DNA of 24,096 nucleotides from Alphaproteobacteria bacterium (GTDB taxonomy: Bacteria; Pseudomonadota; Alphaproteobacteria; Rs-D84): contig JAGBCZ010000044.1 in assembly GCA_017937735.1 (NCBI GenBank), positions 1 through 24,096 on the forward strand, read 5' to 3'. The translations under genes and the position numbers were made by a program. Of the stretch, positions 6,338 through 14,409 are shown in pieces (position 1 is the first letter of the stretch; every line of letters begins with the position of its first letter). The notes beneath the pieces were generated by a model, which saw only the letters and a program-made list of their open reading frames with translations, did not search any database and had not been told where the DNA came from.

Positions 6338-8953
6338 ATGGCAAAAAAGCATAAACTTTCACCAGAACAAGATATGGCGGCCAACCCATTGGAAAACGTA
6401 TGGGTTCAGGCAAATGCCGGTACTGGAAAAACCAGTGTTTTGGTTCAACGTCTGTTGCGTATTTTGTTTCGAACGCCCGATTGTGGGACCAGTGGTATTT
6501 TATGTCTGACTTATACCAAGGCAGGCGCCGGTGAAATGCGAAATCGTATATTAAAGGCACTGCGTGAATGGGTAATGCTGTCTGATTCTGAATTGGCGGA
6601 TATGTTGGACGGTATTGCGATAAACAAGCCTGTGACAAATGATGATATCCTGCATGCTCGTGAAATATTTTTTACATATATCGATAATCCAGATATATTG
6701 AAAATCAAAACAATTCACGGCTTTTGTGAAGAAATTTTACACCGTTTCCCATTAGAAGCAGGGGTATCCCCAACCTGGTCGCTGATTTCTGGGGCGCCAC
6801 AACGGGTATTGCTGCAAGATACATTTCAATCAATAATAAATACGCCCACAGATGATAATCGTGTTTATACGGCGTTTGCGCATTTGGTCGGACGTATATC
6901 AGAAACGTATGTCGAAGATTTATTAAGTATTTTAAGTGAACAATATAAACTATTTTTTCAAGTTTCTGATACAGAAAAATATCGCAAATACTTTATTGAT
7001 ACGATTGGAAAATTTTTAAATGTTGAACATCCTGTTTTGTATAGTTTTGATTCTGTAAAACTGCAAAATATCATTATAAACGCAGGTACAGAACAAAATA
7101 GTCGAAAAACACCGGCAAAAACACTTGATGAATTGATTAGTGTTACAAAACAGTTTATTGAAAAAACGATAGATTTTGATGAATACAAAAAGATTTATCT
7201 GACTGCTGATGGAAAACCAAAGAAATTCGCATCTGAACGTGATTATTTAATTGCCGAACAAAATGATGTGTTTGCAACAAATCAATATAATATAAACAAG
7301 ATGATTTTTGATGATACGGTTGCCTTGTTTGATTTGTCTGCGGCATTTGCAAATGCGTATAAATCTGCAAAACGTGACAAGAATTTGCTGGATTTTGAAG
7401 ATTTGATTCTGTACACACGTAAATTGTTTTCAAATTCAGAAACAATGGGTTGGGTTTTATCACAGTTGGATTTGTCTTTGTCACACATTTTAGTTGACGA
7501 GGCCCAAGATACATCCCCATTACAGTGGGATATATTGCGTTTATTGTCTGGTGACTTTTTTTCAGACGGTGATACAACACAAATGCCACATTCTATGTTC
7601 GTTGTAGGCGACACAAAACAGTCGATATATGGTTTTCAAGGCGCAGATCCTGCGGCATTTGCGGACAGTCGTGAAACAATATCAAAACAAATTAAAAATA
7701 ATCTGCGTGTTATTCGTGAAATCCCGTTGGTACAGAGTTTTCGATCAACTGCGCCAATTTTGCATACTGTGGACAGGTTTTTTGCCGATGAAACAGTGAT
7801 TGGTATCAGTAATTTTAATAACAATCCGCATAAATGTTTTCGTATAAATGATACGGGGTTGGTTGAATTACATCGATTGGTGTCCAAAAAAGAATCTGAT
7901 ACAGACAGGACTGAATATTTAAAACAAATCGCATGTAAAATAAAATCAGTTATTGATTCCGGAAAATATTCAGCAGGGGATATAATGGTCTTGGTACAAC
8001 AAAGAAATCAATTTGTTGCCCCGTTGGTATCAGAATTAAAGCGGTTAAATATACCTGTTGCCGGCAGTGACAGAATTGTTTTACCAGATTTTCCGATGGT
8101 GCGTGACCTGTTAAACTTGGTTAGATGGTGTCTAAACCCGGCAGATGATTATAGTTTATGCTGTGTGTTAAAAAGTCCAATTTTCAGATTGAAAGAACAA
8201 GATATTTTTAAATTGTGTCAGATAAAAAATGATACAAATTTATCACGTATTCGTGACGATAAAAACGCGATTTTAATGACTGTTTTCGATGTTCTAGAAA
8301 CAACGTTTCCAGATATACATGCGCGCTTGTCTGATATAAAAACGCAATCAGAATACATGGCGCCGTACACGTTCTTTTCGTATGTTTTGAATAATAATGA
8401 TGTGCGATATAACTTTATTTCGGCCTTTGGCAATCAGGTTGTTGATCCAATGGAAGAATTTATGACAATATGTTTGTCGTATGAACGTACGCAGCCCGGC
8501 ACACTCTATCATTTTATTAAATGGTTTATTACTGGTGGCAGCGAAGTAACCCGTGACATGGATGCGTCCAGTGGTGTACGCATTGTAACAGTTCATGGCA
8601 GCAAGGGGTTAGAATCGCCGGTTGTGTTCTTGATTGATACAATACATATGCCAAAATCTGATAAAATTGTTACGATTGCGTCTGGCGATATGCCTGTGTG
8701 GCTGTGGGTTCCACGTGGTGAAGGCAGTCAGTGCTATATCGATGCTGCGCAACAACAATCTGACATACAAATGGCGGAATATTATCGCTTGTTATATGTT
8801 GCGATGACACGTGCCAAGGATGAATTGTATATTCATGGCTTTACGCCAGATAAAAATCCGCCTGCAAATGCGTGGCATACACAATTGTGGCGTGTTTTGG
8901 CGGGTGATACAAATGCAGAATACATCAGGATTACAAATGACGACATTAAATGA
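6338..8953 (+). CDS. addA: AddA-type UvrD-family helicase, lacking its fused nuclease domain
   Basis: ATP-dependent 3'-5' DNA translocase of the AddAB double-strand-break resection complex. Visible motifs: Q-motif region LSPEQ, Walker A ANAGTGKT (25-32), LCLTYTKAGAGEM (motif Ia), DEAQD (387-391), GDTKQSIYGFQGADP (motif III), VQSFRS (IV), VTVHGSKGLE (V), and YRLLYVAMTRAKDELY (VI, Arg825). 871 residues is well short of the usual ~1,100-1,200 for AddA because the frame stops at 8953, just after the helicase core. The missing C-terminal RecB-like nuclease is encoded by the overlapping ORF at 8937 in the +1 frame. addB is not in the window. SD AAGGG precedes the ATG. Start supported by the alignment-like N-terminus and the promoter. 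Confidence 0.9.
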   Translation: MAKKHKLSPEQDMAANPLENVWVQANAGTGKTSVLVQRLLRILFRTPDCGTSGILCLTYTKAGAGEMRNRILKALREWVMLSDSELADMLDGIAINKPVTNDDILHAREIFFTYIDNPDILKIKTIHGFCEEILHRFPLEAGVSPTWSLISGAPQRVLLQDTFQSIINTPTDDNRVYTAFAHLVGRISETYVEDLLSILSEQYKLFFQVSDTEKYRKYFIDTIGKFLNVEHPVLYSFDSVKLQNIIINAGTEQNSRKTPAKTLDELISVTKQFIEKTIDFDEYKKIYLTADGKPKKFASERDYLIAEQNDVFATNQYNINKMIFDDTVALFDLSAAFANAYKSAKRDKNLLDFEDLILYTRKLFSNSETMGWVLSQLDLSLSHILVDEAQDTSPLQWDILRLLSGDFFSDGDTTQMPHSMFVVGDTKQSIYGFQGADPAAFADSRETISKQIKNNLRVIREIPLVQSFRSTAPILHTVDRFFADETVIGISNFNNNPHKCFRINDTGLVELHRLVSKKESDTDRTEYLKQIACKIKSVIDSGKYSAGDIMVLVQQRNQFVAPLVSELKRLNIPVAGSDRIVLPDFPMVRDLLNLVRWCLNPADDYSLCCVLKSPIFRLKEQDIFKLCQIKNDTNLSRIRDDKNAILMTVFDVLETTFPDIHARLSDIKTQSEYMAPYTFFSYVLNNNDVRYNFISAFGNQVVDPMEEFMTICLSYERTQPGTLYHFIKWFITGGSEVTRDMDASSGVRIVTVHGSKGLESPVVFLIDTIHMPKSDKIVTIASGDMPVWLWVPRGEGSQCYIDAAQQQSDIQMAEYYRLLYVAMTRAKDELYIHGFTPDKNPPANAWHTQLWRVLAGDTNAEYIRITNDDIK

Positions 8954-9386
8954 TATTTTAGATATGCGTAATCGTGCAAAATATGCGACAGATACAGGTA
9001 CAAAAATGCATAAGAAACTGCAACATGTTGTTATTGATAATGGTATAGAGCAGGGTGATGCAACCCTGATATCCCAGATAAAAAATAATCCAGAAATATT
9101 ACGTTTCTTTAATCGTGCGGCTAAAACAGAAGTGCCACTGGCGGGTGTTGTGTCTGGAAAATTTGTCAGCCGCAGAATTGACCGGCTGTGCATTGATGAT
9201 AAGCATAAGCATATTGATATCATTGATTATAAAACAGACGTGAATCGTGATGCGTTTTATGCGTTATACGTGGCCCAGGTTCGTGAATATGTGATGTTGC
9301 TGGGGATGATATATCCAGAATATAAAATTGATGCCTACATACTGTGGACACATGATTTTTCACTGGAAAAGATAGGTTTGAAATAG
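8937..9386 (+). CDS. RecB/AddA-type nuclease domain as a separate overlapping ORF
   Basis: 149 residues from the ATG at 8937, overlapping the helicase ORF by 17 nt in the +1 frame. It matches the C-terminal PD-(D/E)XK nuclease of AddA/RecB with the full catalytic set: GTKMHKKL (His25), VSRRIDRL (Asp82), IIDYKTD (Asp97, Lys99), and the QxxxY-type helix in VAQVREYVMLLG, ending IDAYILWTHDF as in AddA. An SD-like AGGA (8927-8930) lies 6 nt before the ATG, so translation as its own polypeptide by coupling is plausible. The same frame stays open back to 8811, but there it only shadows the helicase. Alternatives are a programmed or accidental frameshift, or a sequence error. The nuclease assignment is firm; whether it is a free subunit is inference. 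Confidence 0.85.
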   Translation: MTTLNDILDMRNRAKYATDTGTKMHKKLQHVVIDNGIEQGDATLISQIKNNPEILRFFNRAAKTEVPLAGVVSGKFVSRRIDRLCIDDKHKHIDIIDYKTDVNRDAFYALYVAQVREYVMLLGMIYPEYKIDAYILWTHDFSLEKIGLK

Positions 9387-9387
9387 G

Positions 9388-9393
9388 TATAAT
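9388..9393 (+). promoter_or_regulatory. -10 box positioned for leaderless recN
   Basis: Perfect TATAAT ends 6 nt before the recN ATG. No convincing -35 is seen (CTGGAA about 19 nt upstream is weak) and there is no SD at normal spacing, so a transcript starting at or next to the A of ATG is possible. Confidence 0.35.
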
Positions 9394-9399
9394 CCACAC

Positions 9400-11052
9400 A
9401 TGTTAATAAATTTAAATATTTCAAATATTGTTTTAATTGAAAAGTTGAACCTTGAATTCGGCGGTGGGCTTAATATCTTGACCGGTGAAACGGGCGCAGG
9501 TAAAAGTATATTGTTGGATGCGTTATCGCTGGCATTGGGTGCACGTTCTGATACAGGTTTAATTCGACATGGTTGTGAAATGGCATCTGTGTCTGCATCG
9601 TTTGATGTTGTGCCAGAATCTGTAAAATCAACATTGGATGAATTTGATATTGATTATAATGATGGTTTAATATTGCGCAGAACATTATCAAATGATGGTA
9701 AAAGTCGTGCATGGATAAACGATATTCCGGTGTCTGTAAAAACATTAAAACAGGTGGGGGATAGCCTGGTTGAAATTCATGGACAATTTGCAAATCATGC
9801 GCTGCTAAATCAATCGACACACCGTGCAACACTTGATTTGTTTGCGCAAAATAATATAAATAATTTCAATCAGTTGTTGGATGATGTTAAAGTGTTATAT
9901 AAACGATATTCTGATGCAAAAAAACGTCTGTCAGAATTACAAGAAATGTTGGAGCGCAGTGCAAATGAACGTGATTTTCTGGAACATAATGTTTCAGAGT
10001 TACGTGGTTTAAATCCGCAAATTGGTGAAGAAGAAGATTTAAGTTCTAAACGTGCAATCGTTATGAACGCAGAAAAAAATACAGCGATATTAAACGATGC
10101 GTTGGGCGCATTAAATCCACATGGAAATTCATTGGAATCACAGTTGTTTTCGGTTGCACATATTTTGGAAAGAATCAAGGGTGATGAAAACCCATATCAA
10201 GCACAAATAGACAGGTTGTATGAATTGGCTGAATCTGTGGCACAAATCTCGCAATCGTTGGAACCGGAATCAACAGATGTTGACAGTATTGATGCAATCG
10301 AAGAACGATTGTTTGCAATTCGTGCGGCCGCACGCAAACATCGTGTGTCTGCGGATGAATTACCAGCAAAATTGGAACAAATGGCACATCAGTTGGAAAC
10401 AATTGATAATTCAGATGCAGAATTGCATAAATTGCAGTCACAGGTTTCGACATATTTATCTGAATTTAACAGTGCATCTAATTTGTTACGTAATGCACGG
10501 CACAGTGCTGCGAATATGTTACGAACACAACTGTTGGCAGAATTGCCTGATTTAAAACTGGGGTCGGCTGATTTTGATATTGAATTTTCAGATACGCCTG
10601 CATCGTCACACGGTACAGACGATATCACATTTATGATAAAAACAAATCCAGGTTCGCCATTTGCGCCATTACATCGTGCGGCATCTGGGGGCGAATTGGC
10701 ACGTTTGATGTTGGCAATGCGTGTTGTGTTGGCTGGCGCAAACGATATGCATACATTTGTCTTTGACGAAGTTGATACGGGTATCAGTGGCGCAACAGCA
10801 TCAGCGGTTGGCAGTCGTCTGAACCGTTTGGCGGCGGCAAATCAGGCGTTGGTTATTACGCATTCTGCCCAGGTTGCAGGATTTGCAGACAAACACTTTA
10901 AGATTTCAAAATCAGTTACAAATGATAAGACAATAACGTCTGTGCATGAAATGTCGGACGAAGACAGACTGAACGAGGTTGCACGTATAATCAGTGGCGA
11001 TAAAATAACCCCAGAATCAATTACAATGGCCAAAACATTGATAAAGAATTAA
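9400..11052 (+). CDS. recN: DNA repair protein RecN
   Basis: SMC-like ATPase that organises double-strand-break ends for recombination. 550 residues, typical of RecN. N-terminal LINLNISNIVLIEKLNLEF, Walker A GETGAGKS (29-36), central coiled coil (about 150-370), ABC signature SGGELARLMLAMRVVL, Walker B TFVFDEVDTGISG, and the H-loop ITHSAQVAGFADKHFKI. It starts 14 nt after the nuclease ORF stop, and no typical SD is visible. It shares the block with the AddA parts, so helicase, nuclease and RecN form one break-repair unit. No LexA box recognised. Confidence 0.96.
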   Translation: MLINLNISNIVLIEKLNLEFGGGLNILTGETGAGKSILLDALSLALGARSDTGLIRHGCEMASVSASFDVVPESVKSTLDEFDIDYNDGLILRRTLSNDGKSRAWINDIPVSVKTLKQVGDSLVEIHGQFANHALLNQSTHRATLDLFAQNNINNFNQLLDDVKVLYKRYSDAKKRLSELQEMLERSANERDFLEHNVSELRGLNPQIGEEEDLSSKRAIVMNAEKNTAILNDALGALNPHGNSLESQLFSVAHILERIKGDENPYQAQIDRLYELAESVAQISQSLEPESTDVDSIDAIEERLFAIRAAARKHRVSADELPAKLEQMAHQLETIDNSDAELHKLQSQVSTYLSEFNSASNLLRNARHSAANMLRTQLLAELPDLKLGSADFDIEFSDTPASSHGTDDITFMIKTNPGSPFAPLHRAASGGELARLMLAMRVVLAGANDMHTFVFDEVDTGISGATASAVGSRLNRLAAANQALVITHSAQVAGFADKHFKISKSVTNDKTITSVHEMSDEDRLNEVARIISGDKITPESITMAKTLIKN

Positions 11053-11056
11053 AAAA

Positions 11057-11077
11057 CGCCCAAACGGGCGGTTTTTA
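11057..11077. terminator. Bidirectional terminator between recN and the Nudix gene
   Basis: CGCCC / GGGCG stem (11057-11061 with 11066-11070), loop AAAC, flanked by A6 on the left and GTTTTT on the right. Confidence 0.82.
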
Positions 11078-11083
11078 TAATTG

Positions 11084-11572
11084 TTATCTTGTTCTTTCGT
11101 CCGCGATAATTTGTTTTATTTTGGTTAATTTGTTTATGTTTTTAATTTCTTTTACCAAAAATTCAGGACGAAAATCTAGTTCTTCAAGTTTATCAATTCT
11201 GTGCCATTTAAACAGATGTTTTTCGCCTTCTATACCTACAAAGATGCCTTCTTTTTTGAACAAAGGTGAATTTTTTGGTAATTCTACCAAATAAGAAAAG
11301 CCTAATTCGTGGTATGTTTGTTGATTAAGTTGAAAGAAATTTTCAATAATTATTTTTAATTTTCTTTTGCACTTTTTAATTCCCAGTTCTTCTTCTAATT
11401 CTCTGGCTATGGCAGAATCTGTGCTTTCCAACATCTCTGTTCTGCCACCTGGCAAAAGCCAGAAATTACGGTCTTTGATTTGATGGATTAAAACAAATTT
11501 TTTTGATTTGTCTAAGATAATAGCAGAAACGCGGAAGTTAAATTTATTGTTTCCGTCTTGGTAAGAAATCAT
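11084..11572 (-). CDS. Nudix hydrolase
   Basis: 162 residues. A perfect Nudix box G43-x5-E49-x7-R57-E58-L-x-E61-E62-x-G64-I (GGRTEML, ARELEEELGI) predicts Mg-dependent hydrolysis of a nucleoside-diphosphate-linked substrate; substrate not predictable. Upstream strands (VSAIILDKSKKFVLIHQ, NFWLLPGG) are standard. SD GGAG lies 8 nt before the ATG. Base composition is unlike its neighbours: five 60-base blocks from 11101 to 11400 hold 13, 20, 21, 17 and 12 G+C, about 28% overall, against 34/60 in recN at 10681 and 25/60 in xseA at 12661. That suggests horizontal acquisition. Confidence 0.9.
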   Translation of the reverse strand: MISYQDGNNKFNFRVSAIILDKSKKFVLIHQIKDRNFWLLPGGRTEMLESTDSAIARELEEELGIKKCKRKLKIIIENFFQLNQQTYHELGFSYLVELPKNSPLFKKEGIFVGIEGEKHLFKWHRIDKLEELDFRPEFLVKEIKNINKLTKIKQIIADERTR

Positions 11573-11649
11573 CGCGCCGCTCCATATTATTAAATAGGTG
11601 AAGTTTTACTTTATTGTAATATATAAACAACCAAAGTAAATATAATTAT

Positions 11650-11724
11650 TTAATGATTAGAGGAATATAACAGGTCTTCTGGTGTAGTAAAAAATCCTAA
11701 ATTTTCAATAATTTCAGTCTGCAT
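11650..11724 (-). CDS. Possible 24-residue ORF
   Basis: Short frame MQTEIIENLGFF..., preceded by GGAG four nt before the ATG. It lies in the low-GC patch, so it may be a micro-protein or the remnant of an acquired gene. Function unknown; support is only the SD and the open frame. Confidence 0.2.
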   Translation of the reverse strand: MQTEIIENLGFFTTPEDLLYSSNH

Positions 11725-11770
11725 CACACTCCGCATTTAACAAGTTATATCCAGCTTGTACATGTTTATA

Positions 11771-11800
11771 TTGGATTCATTGCAACAAATATGATAAAAT
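11771..11800 (+). promoter_or_regulatory. Extended -10 promoter facing the unknown gene at 11846
   Basis: TTGGAT (11771-11776), 18-nt spacer, TGATAAAAT (TG extension at 11792-11793, -10 at 11795-11800). It would give either an antisense RNA to the 3' end of the gene at 11846-12205 or a leaderless mRNA for the small ORF at 11808. Confidence 0.4.
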
Positions 11801-11807
11801 CCCGAAT

Positions 11808-11933
11808 ATGAAAATTCGTAAAAATATTTTACTGTTTAAACTGTATTATTTTGTTCTGGCATTTATATATTGCAGATTTTTTAGCACCATCTTTTCATGT
11901 TCTGTCATAGACAGCAGGGCTGTTTGTTCATAG
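11808..11933 (+). CDS. Possible 41-residue hydrophobic peptide
   Basis: Starts 7 nt after the -10 at 11795-11800, the same geometry as the probably leaderless genes elsewhere in the window. The N-terminus is basic (MKIRKN) then hydrophobic (ILLFKLYYFVLAFIY), so a small membrane peptide is conceivable. It overlaps the 3' end of the opposite-strand gene and has no SD; an antisense transcript is an equally good reading. Confidence 0.2.
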   Translation: MKIRKNILLFKLYYFVLAFIYCRFFSTIFSCSVIDSRAVCS

Positions 11934-12205
11934 TTCTTTTGTTTAATCAAATCAACCAGTTCCATCAGCATACGCATTTCAGGCGTATATTTTGCTGGGT
12001 TTTCCCAGTGGATAATCGTTTCGCCCAAAACACGCATATCATAAATATTTTTATCAATATTTGTATGTGTATATCTAATAATTTCTTTGCCATGCACATC
12101 TTCAATAATATAATATTCCCGGCAAGCATCGTTTTTATCAACAGTTACTATTATGCCTTTGTTTTTCAAAATTTGTTTAAGTTCTTTAAAAATCAACGGG
12201 TTCAT
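11846..12205 (-). CDS. Uncharacterised small protein
   Basis: 119 residues from the ATG at 12205 (MNPLIFKELKQILKN), which has an SD-like AAAGAGAT 5 nt upstream. An in-frame ATG at 12223 would add six residues but would sit almost at the transcription start predicted from the promoter at 12232-12259. Function not recognised. The sequence is mixed alpha/beta: an N-terminal helix, a strand IIVTVDKND, YYIIEDVHGKEIIRYTH, then a helical C-terminal half (PEMRMLMELVDLIKQ, MTEHEKMVLKNLQYI). No signal peptide or cysteine pattern. Single-gene unit. Confidence 0.65.
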   Translation of the reverse strand: MNPLIFKELKQILKNKGIIVTVDKNDACREYYIIEDVHGKEIIRYTHTNIDKNIYDMRVLGETIIHWENPAKYTPEMRMLMELVDLIKQKNYEQTALLSMTEHEKMVLKNLQYINARTK

Positions 12206-12231
12206 AGCGTATCTCTTTATCATTATAGACG

Positions 12232-12259
12232 ATTATAAACAAACGCTATTGTTTGTCAA
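12232..12259 (-). promoter_or_regulatory. Perfect-consensus sigma-70 promoter
   Basis: Minus strand TTGACA (12259-12254), 16-nt spacer, TATAAT (12237-12232). Predicted start near 12225, about 20 nt before the chosen ATG. A second TATAAT (12227-12222) overlaps the upstream alternative ATG. Confidence 0.75.
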
Positions 12260-12293
12260 GAAATAACAAAGGCCTCAATGAATAGAAAAAGCT

Positions 12294-12629
12294 TTACTTA
12301 ACCCGCTGCAAATTTTCAAAGAACTTTTGTTGTTCTTTATATTTTTTTATCATTAACCGATATACTTTGCAGGCGGCATTATTAGGCATTTTTTTGTCTG
12401 TTTTATATGCTGCACCCATTGCATAGCCAGGTATTTCGCATGTTATAACCACATCTTCTGTATGTGTATTCGGATATGACCTTATATGTTTGCGTACAGC
12501 CAACAAAACAACGCCATTATTGAAAATTTTATACGATTCAAAACCGCGCGATATATCTGCGCGAATATGCACATCGTTGCGATTCAATATTTCCACAAAT
12601 TTGGCAAGGCAGTCTGTTTTATTTGTCAT
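12294..12629 (-). CDS. Uncharacterised protein coupled to xseA
   Basis: 111 residues; start overlaps the xseA stop as ATGA, so translation is coupled. Function not recognised. A helical N-terminus (CLAKFVEILNRNDVHIRAD) is followed by beta-type sequence (FNNGVVLLAVRKH, DVVITCEIPGYAMGAAY) and a basic helical tail (YRLMIKKYKEQQKFFENL). Co-transcription with an exonuclease gene suggests nothing specific. XseB, which would be the expected partner, is about 80 residues and all-helical; this protein does not look like it. Confidence 0.65.
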   Translation of the reverse strand: MTNKTDCLAKFVEILNRNDVHIRADISRGFESYKIFNNGVVLLAVRKHIRSYPNTHTEDVVITCEIPGYAMGAAYKTDKKMPNNAACKVYRLMIKKYKEQQKFFENLQRVK

Positions 12630-13861
12630 AATTTAAATATCCCATCTGCAAATTCAATCGATTTTGGTATGTTGCCATCAACGCTGCTGATGATGTTATT
12701 GTTTTCGTCACGAACGATGGCATACCCACGACTTAATACGCTTTTATAACTAAGCGAATTTAGCATTTGCCCAGCATGCGCCAGCGATTGGTTCAATGTC
12801 TGCATACGGTTGTGTAAAATATTTGGAAATGTCGCAACGTTATCCAGTTTTTGTCGTGCAGATACGATTTTTGTATTGATGATAATATTTAGTGTGCGCC
12901 CCAAATCATCCAGTCGTTGCGTATGTTCCATCAAGACCTGTTTTGGGCTTTTGATATTAACAGATTCAATGCGTTGCTTTGCATTTATCAGGCGTGTTGT
13001 AAAGTTGCCAGACAGTCTGACCCACATATTATCCAATTCTTGTAATAATGATATTTTTGTGGGGACAACTGCTTCGGCTGCGCCTGTTGGTGTTGGTGCA
13101 CGATAATCTGCCGCAAAGTCAATCAACATCCAGTCTGGTTCGTGCCCGACACCTGATATCAGGGGGATTTTACTGGCTGCGGCCGCACGTACAACGATTT
13201 CTTCGGAAAAGGGCAATAAATCTTCCAGTGATCCGCCACCACGTGCAACGATGATTACATCAACGTTTTGCATGCGGTTAAAATATTCAATACCTGCGGC
13301 TACTTCGGCTGCGGCGGTTGCGCCTTGGACAGTTGCAGGATACAATAATACATGCACAGGAAAACGTTCACGCAATCTGTTTTGAATATCTTGAAATGCA
13401 GCGCCAGTTGGACTGGTAACAACACCGATTGTTTGTGGCAATTTTGGTAATGTTTTTTTGCGTGACTCGTCAAACAATCCTTCACGTGCCAGTTTTTGTT
13501 TACGCTCTTCCAGCATTTTTAGAATTGCGCCAACCCCTGCCATTTCAATTTCGCTGGCGATAATCTGATAATTGCTGCGGGCAGGGTACGTTGTAAAGCG
13601 GCCTGTTATAATCACTTCCAAACCGTCTTCCAGTTTAAAGTTTAATGGTGTGCCACGCCAAATAATAACAGAAATTGCCGCCCCAGAATCTTTGATTGTC
13701 ATATAAATATGCCCAGATGTCGCACGTGTAATCTGTGACAATTCACCACGAATTTTTATGCGTGGAAATGCCGTCTCAACAACGTTTTTTAACAGTGCAG
13801 ACGCATCTGTTACGCTGAAAATCATGTCATCTTTTACAAAAGGTTCTGGTTTTTGCATCAT
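12626..13861 (-). CDS. xseA: Exodeoxyribonuclease VII large subunit
   Basis: Catalytic subunit of ExoVII, which degrades single-stranded DNA to oligonucleotides. 411 residues. N-terminal OB-fold (IKIRGELSQITRATSGHIYM, SVIIWRG), then the catalytic core GVVTSPTGAAFQDI, VDVIIVARGGGSLEDL, ISGVGHEPDWMLIDFAAD, RAPTPTGAAE, followed by the long coiled coil and a C-terminal SRGYAIVRDE motif. HEPD replaces the more usual HETD. The first of two consecutive ATGs directly follows the stop of the upstream gene (TAA then ATG), so the second ATG is equally possible. xseB is not seen in the window. Confidence 0.95.
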   Translation of the reverse strand: MMQKPEPFVKDDMIFSVTDASALLKNVVETAFPRIKIRGELSQITRATSGHIYMTIKDSGAAISVIIWRGTPLNFKLEDGLEVIITGRFTTYPARSNYQIIASEIEMAGVGAILKMLEERKQKLAREGLFDESRKKTLPKLPQTIGVVTSPTGAAFQDIQNRLRERFPVHVLLYPATVQGATAAAEVAAGIEYFNRMQNVDVIIVARGGGSLEDLLPFSEEIVVRAAAASKIPLISGVGHEPDWMLIDFAADYRAPTPTGAAEAVVPTKISLLQELDNMWVRLSGNFTTRLINAKQRIESVNIKSPKQVLMEHTQRLDDLGRTLNIIINTKIVSARQKLDNVATFPNILHNRMQTLNQSLAHAGQMLNSLSYKSVLSRGYAIVRDENNNIISSVDGNIPKSIEFADGIFKL

Positions 13862-14374
13862 TTATTTCGATTTGTTGTCCATTAACAATTTTATAATATC
13901 AAGTCCAACAGATTTCGCAAATTTATGCGTTTCATCTTGTAAAGACAGATTATATGCAGCATGTTGCCCCAGATGATATGGCAATTTAAATCCATCGACT
14001 GTAAATTGGTCGTATGTGATGTCAAACACTTTACCTGTTGGAATATGTTGTAACCAATGGTGCCCCATACCGCCACTCCATTTGTTTGGATCAATGGCCA
14101 TCAGTTGCCAATCGCGAAAATCCGTTGCGATTGCAAAAGTGATGCTGGCCACACGACAAAATCCAGCAGAATCATAACCTAAATCCCAAATTTTACTGTC
14201 TGGGGTTATGAATGTGGCTTTTTTAACTTCGTCTTTTGTAAATGCTTCACGGAATTTAAATACCAAGTCAGCCGCACGCTTGTGCTTTTCTGGTGACAGG
14301 TTTAATGCTTTTAGCTGTGCTAAAATATTTTTAGTTGCCTGTTCGTATAAAACTTTGTGTTCTGGTAATTTCAT
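13862..14374 (-). CDS. Papain/transglutaminase-like fold protein (predicted)
   Basis: 170 residues. Candidate triad: Cys73 in DSAGFCRVAS, His105 or His106 in GGMGHHWLQH, and Asp118 in VFDITYDQF. The order Cys-His-Asp with H-x-W-x-(10)-D-x-T-x-D-Q-F is that of small transglutaminase-like and papain-like enzymes, so a cysteine peptidase or amidase role is inferred. No signal peptide, so cytoplasmic. It abuts xseA with 0 nt spacing. Its own TATAAT ends 7 nt before the ATG and no SD is visible, suggesting a leaderless start in addition to possible readthrough from tsaD, whose stop is 35 nt upstream. Confidence 0.65.
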   Translation of the reverse strand: MKLPEHKVLYEQATKNILAQLKALNLSPEKHKRAADLVFKFREAFTKDEVKKATFITPDSKIWDLGYDSAGFCRVASITFAIATDFRDWQLMAIDPNKWSGGMGHHWLQHIPTGKVFDITYDQFTVDGFKLPYHLGQHAAYNLSLQDETHKFAKSVGLDIIKLLMDNKSK

Positions 14375-14381
14375 GACAGTA

Positions 14382-14390
14382 ATTATACCA
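14382..14390 (-). promoter_or_regulatory. Extended -10 box giving a leaderless start
   Basis: Minus strand TGGTATAAT (14390-14382): perfect -10 with TG extension, ending 7 nt before the ATG at 14374. No good -35 at 16-18 nt. Confidence 0.45.
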
Positions 14391-14409
14391 TTAAAGTTTG
14401 TTTAAATCA

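Larger units (their letters stand above)
11573..11845. other. AT-rich intergenic stretch with no confident gene
   Basis: About 270 nt of very AT-rich DNA upstream of the Nudix gene. It holds a possible 24-residue ORF on the minus strand and a plus-strand promoter pointing into the 3' end of the next gene (both listed separately). No RNA fold or transposon end recognised. Confidence 0.5.
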
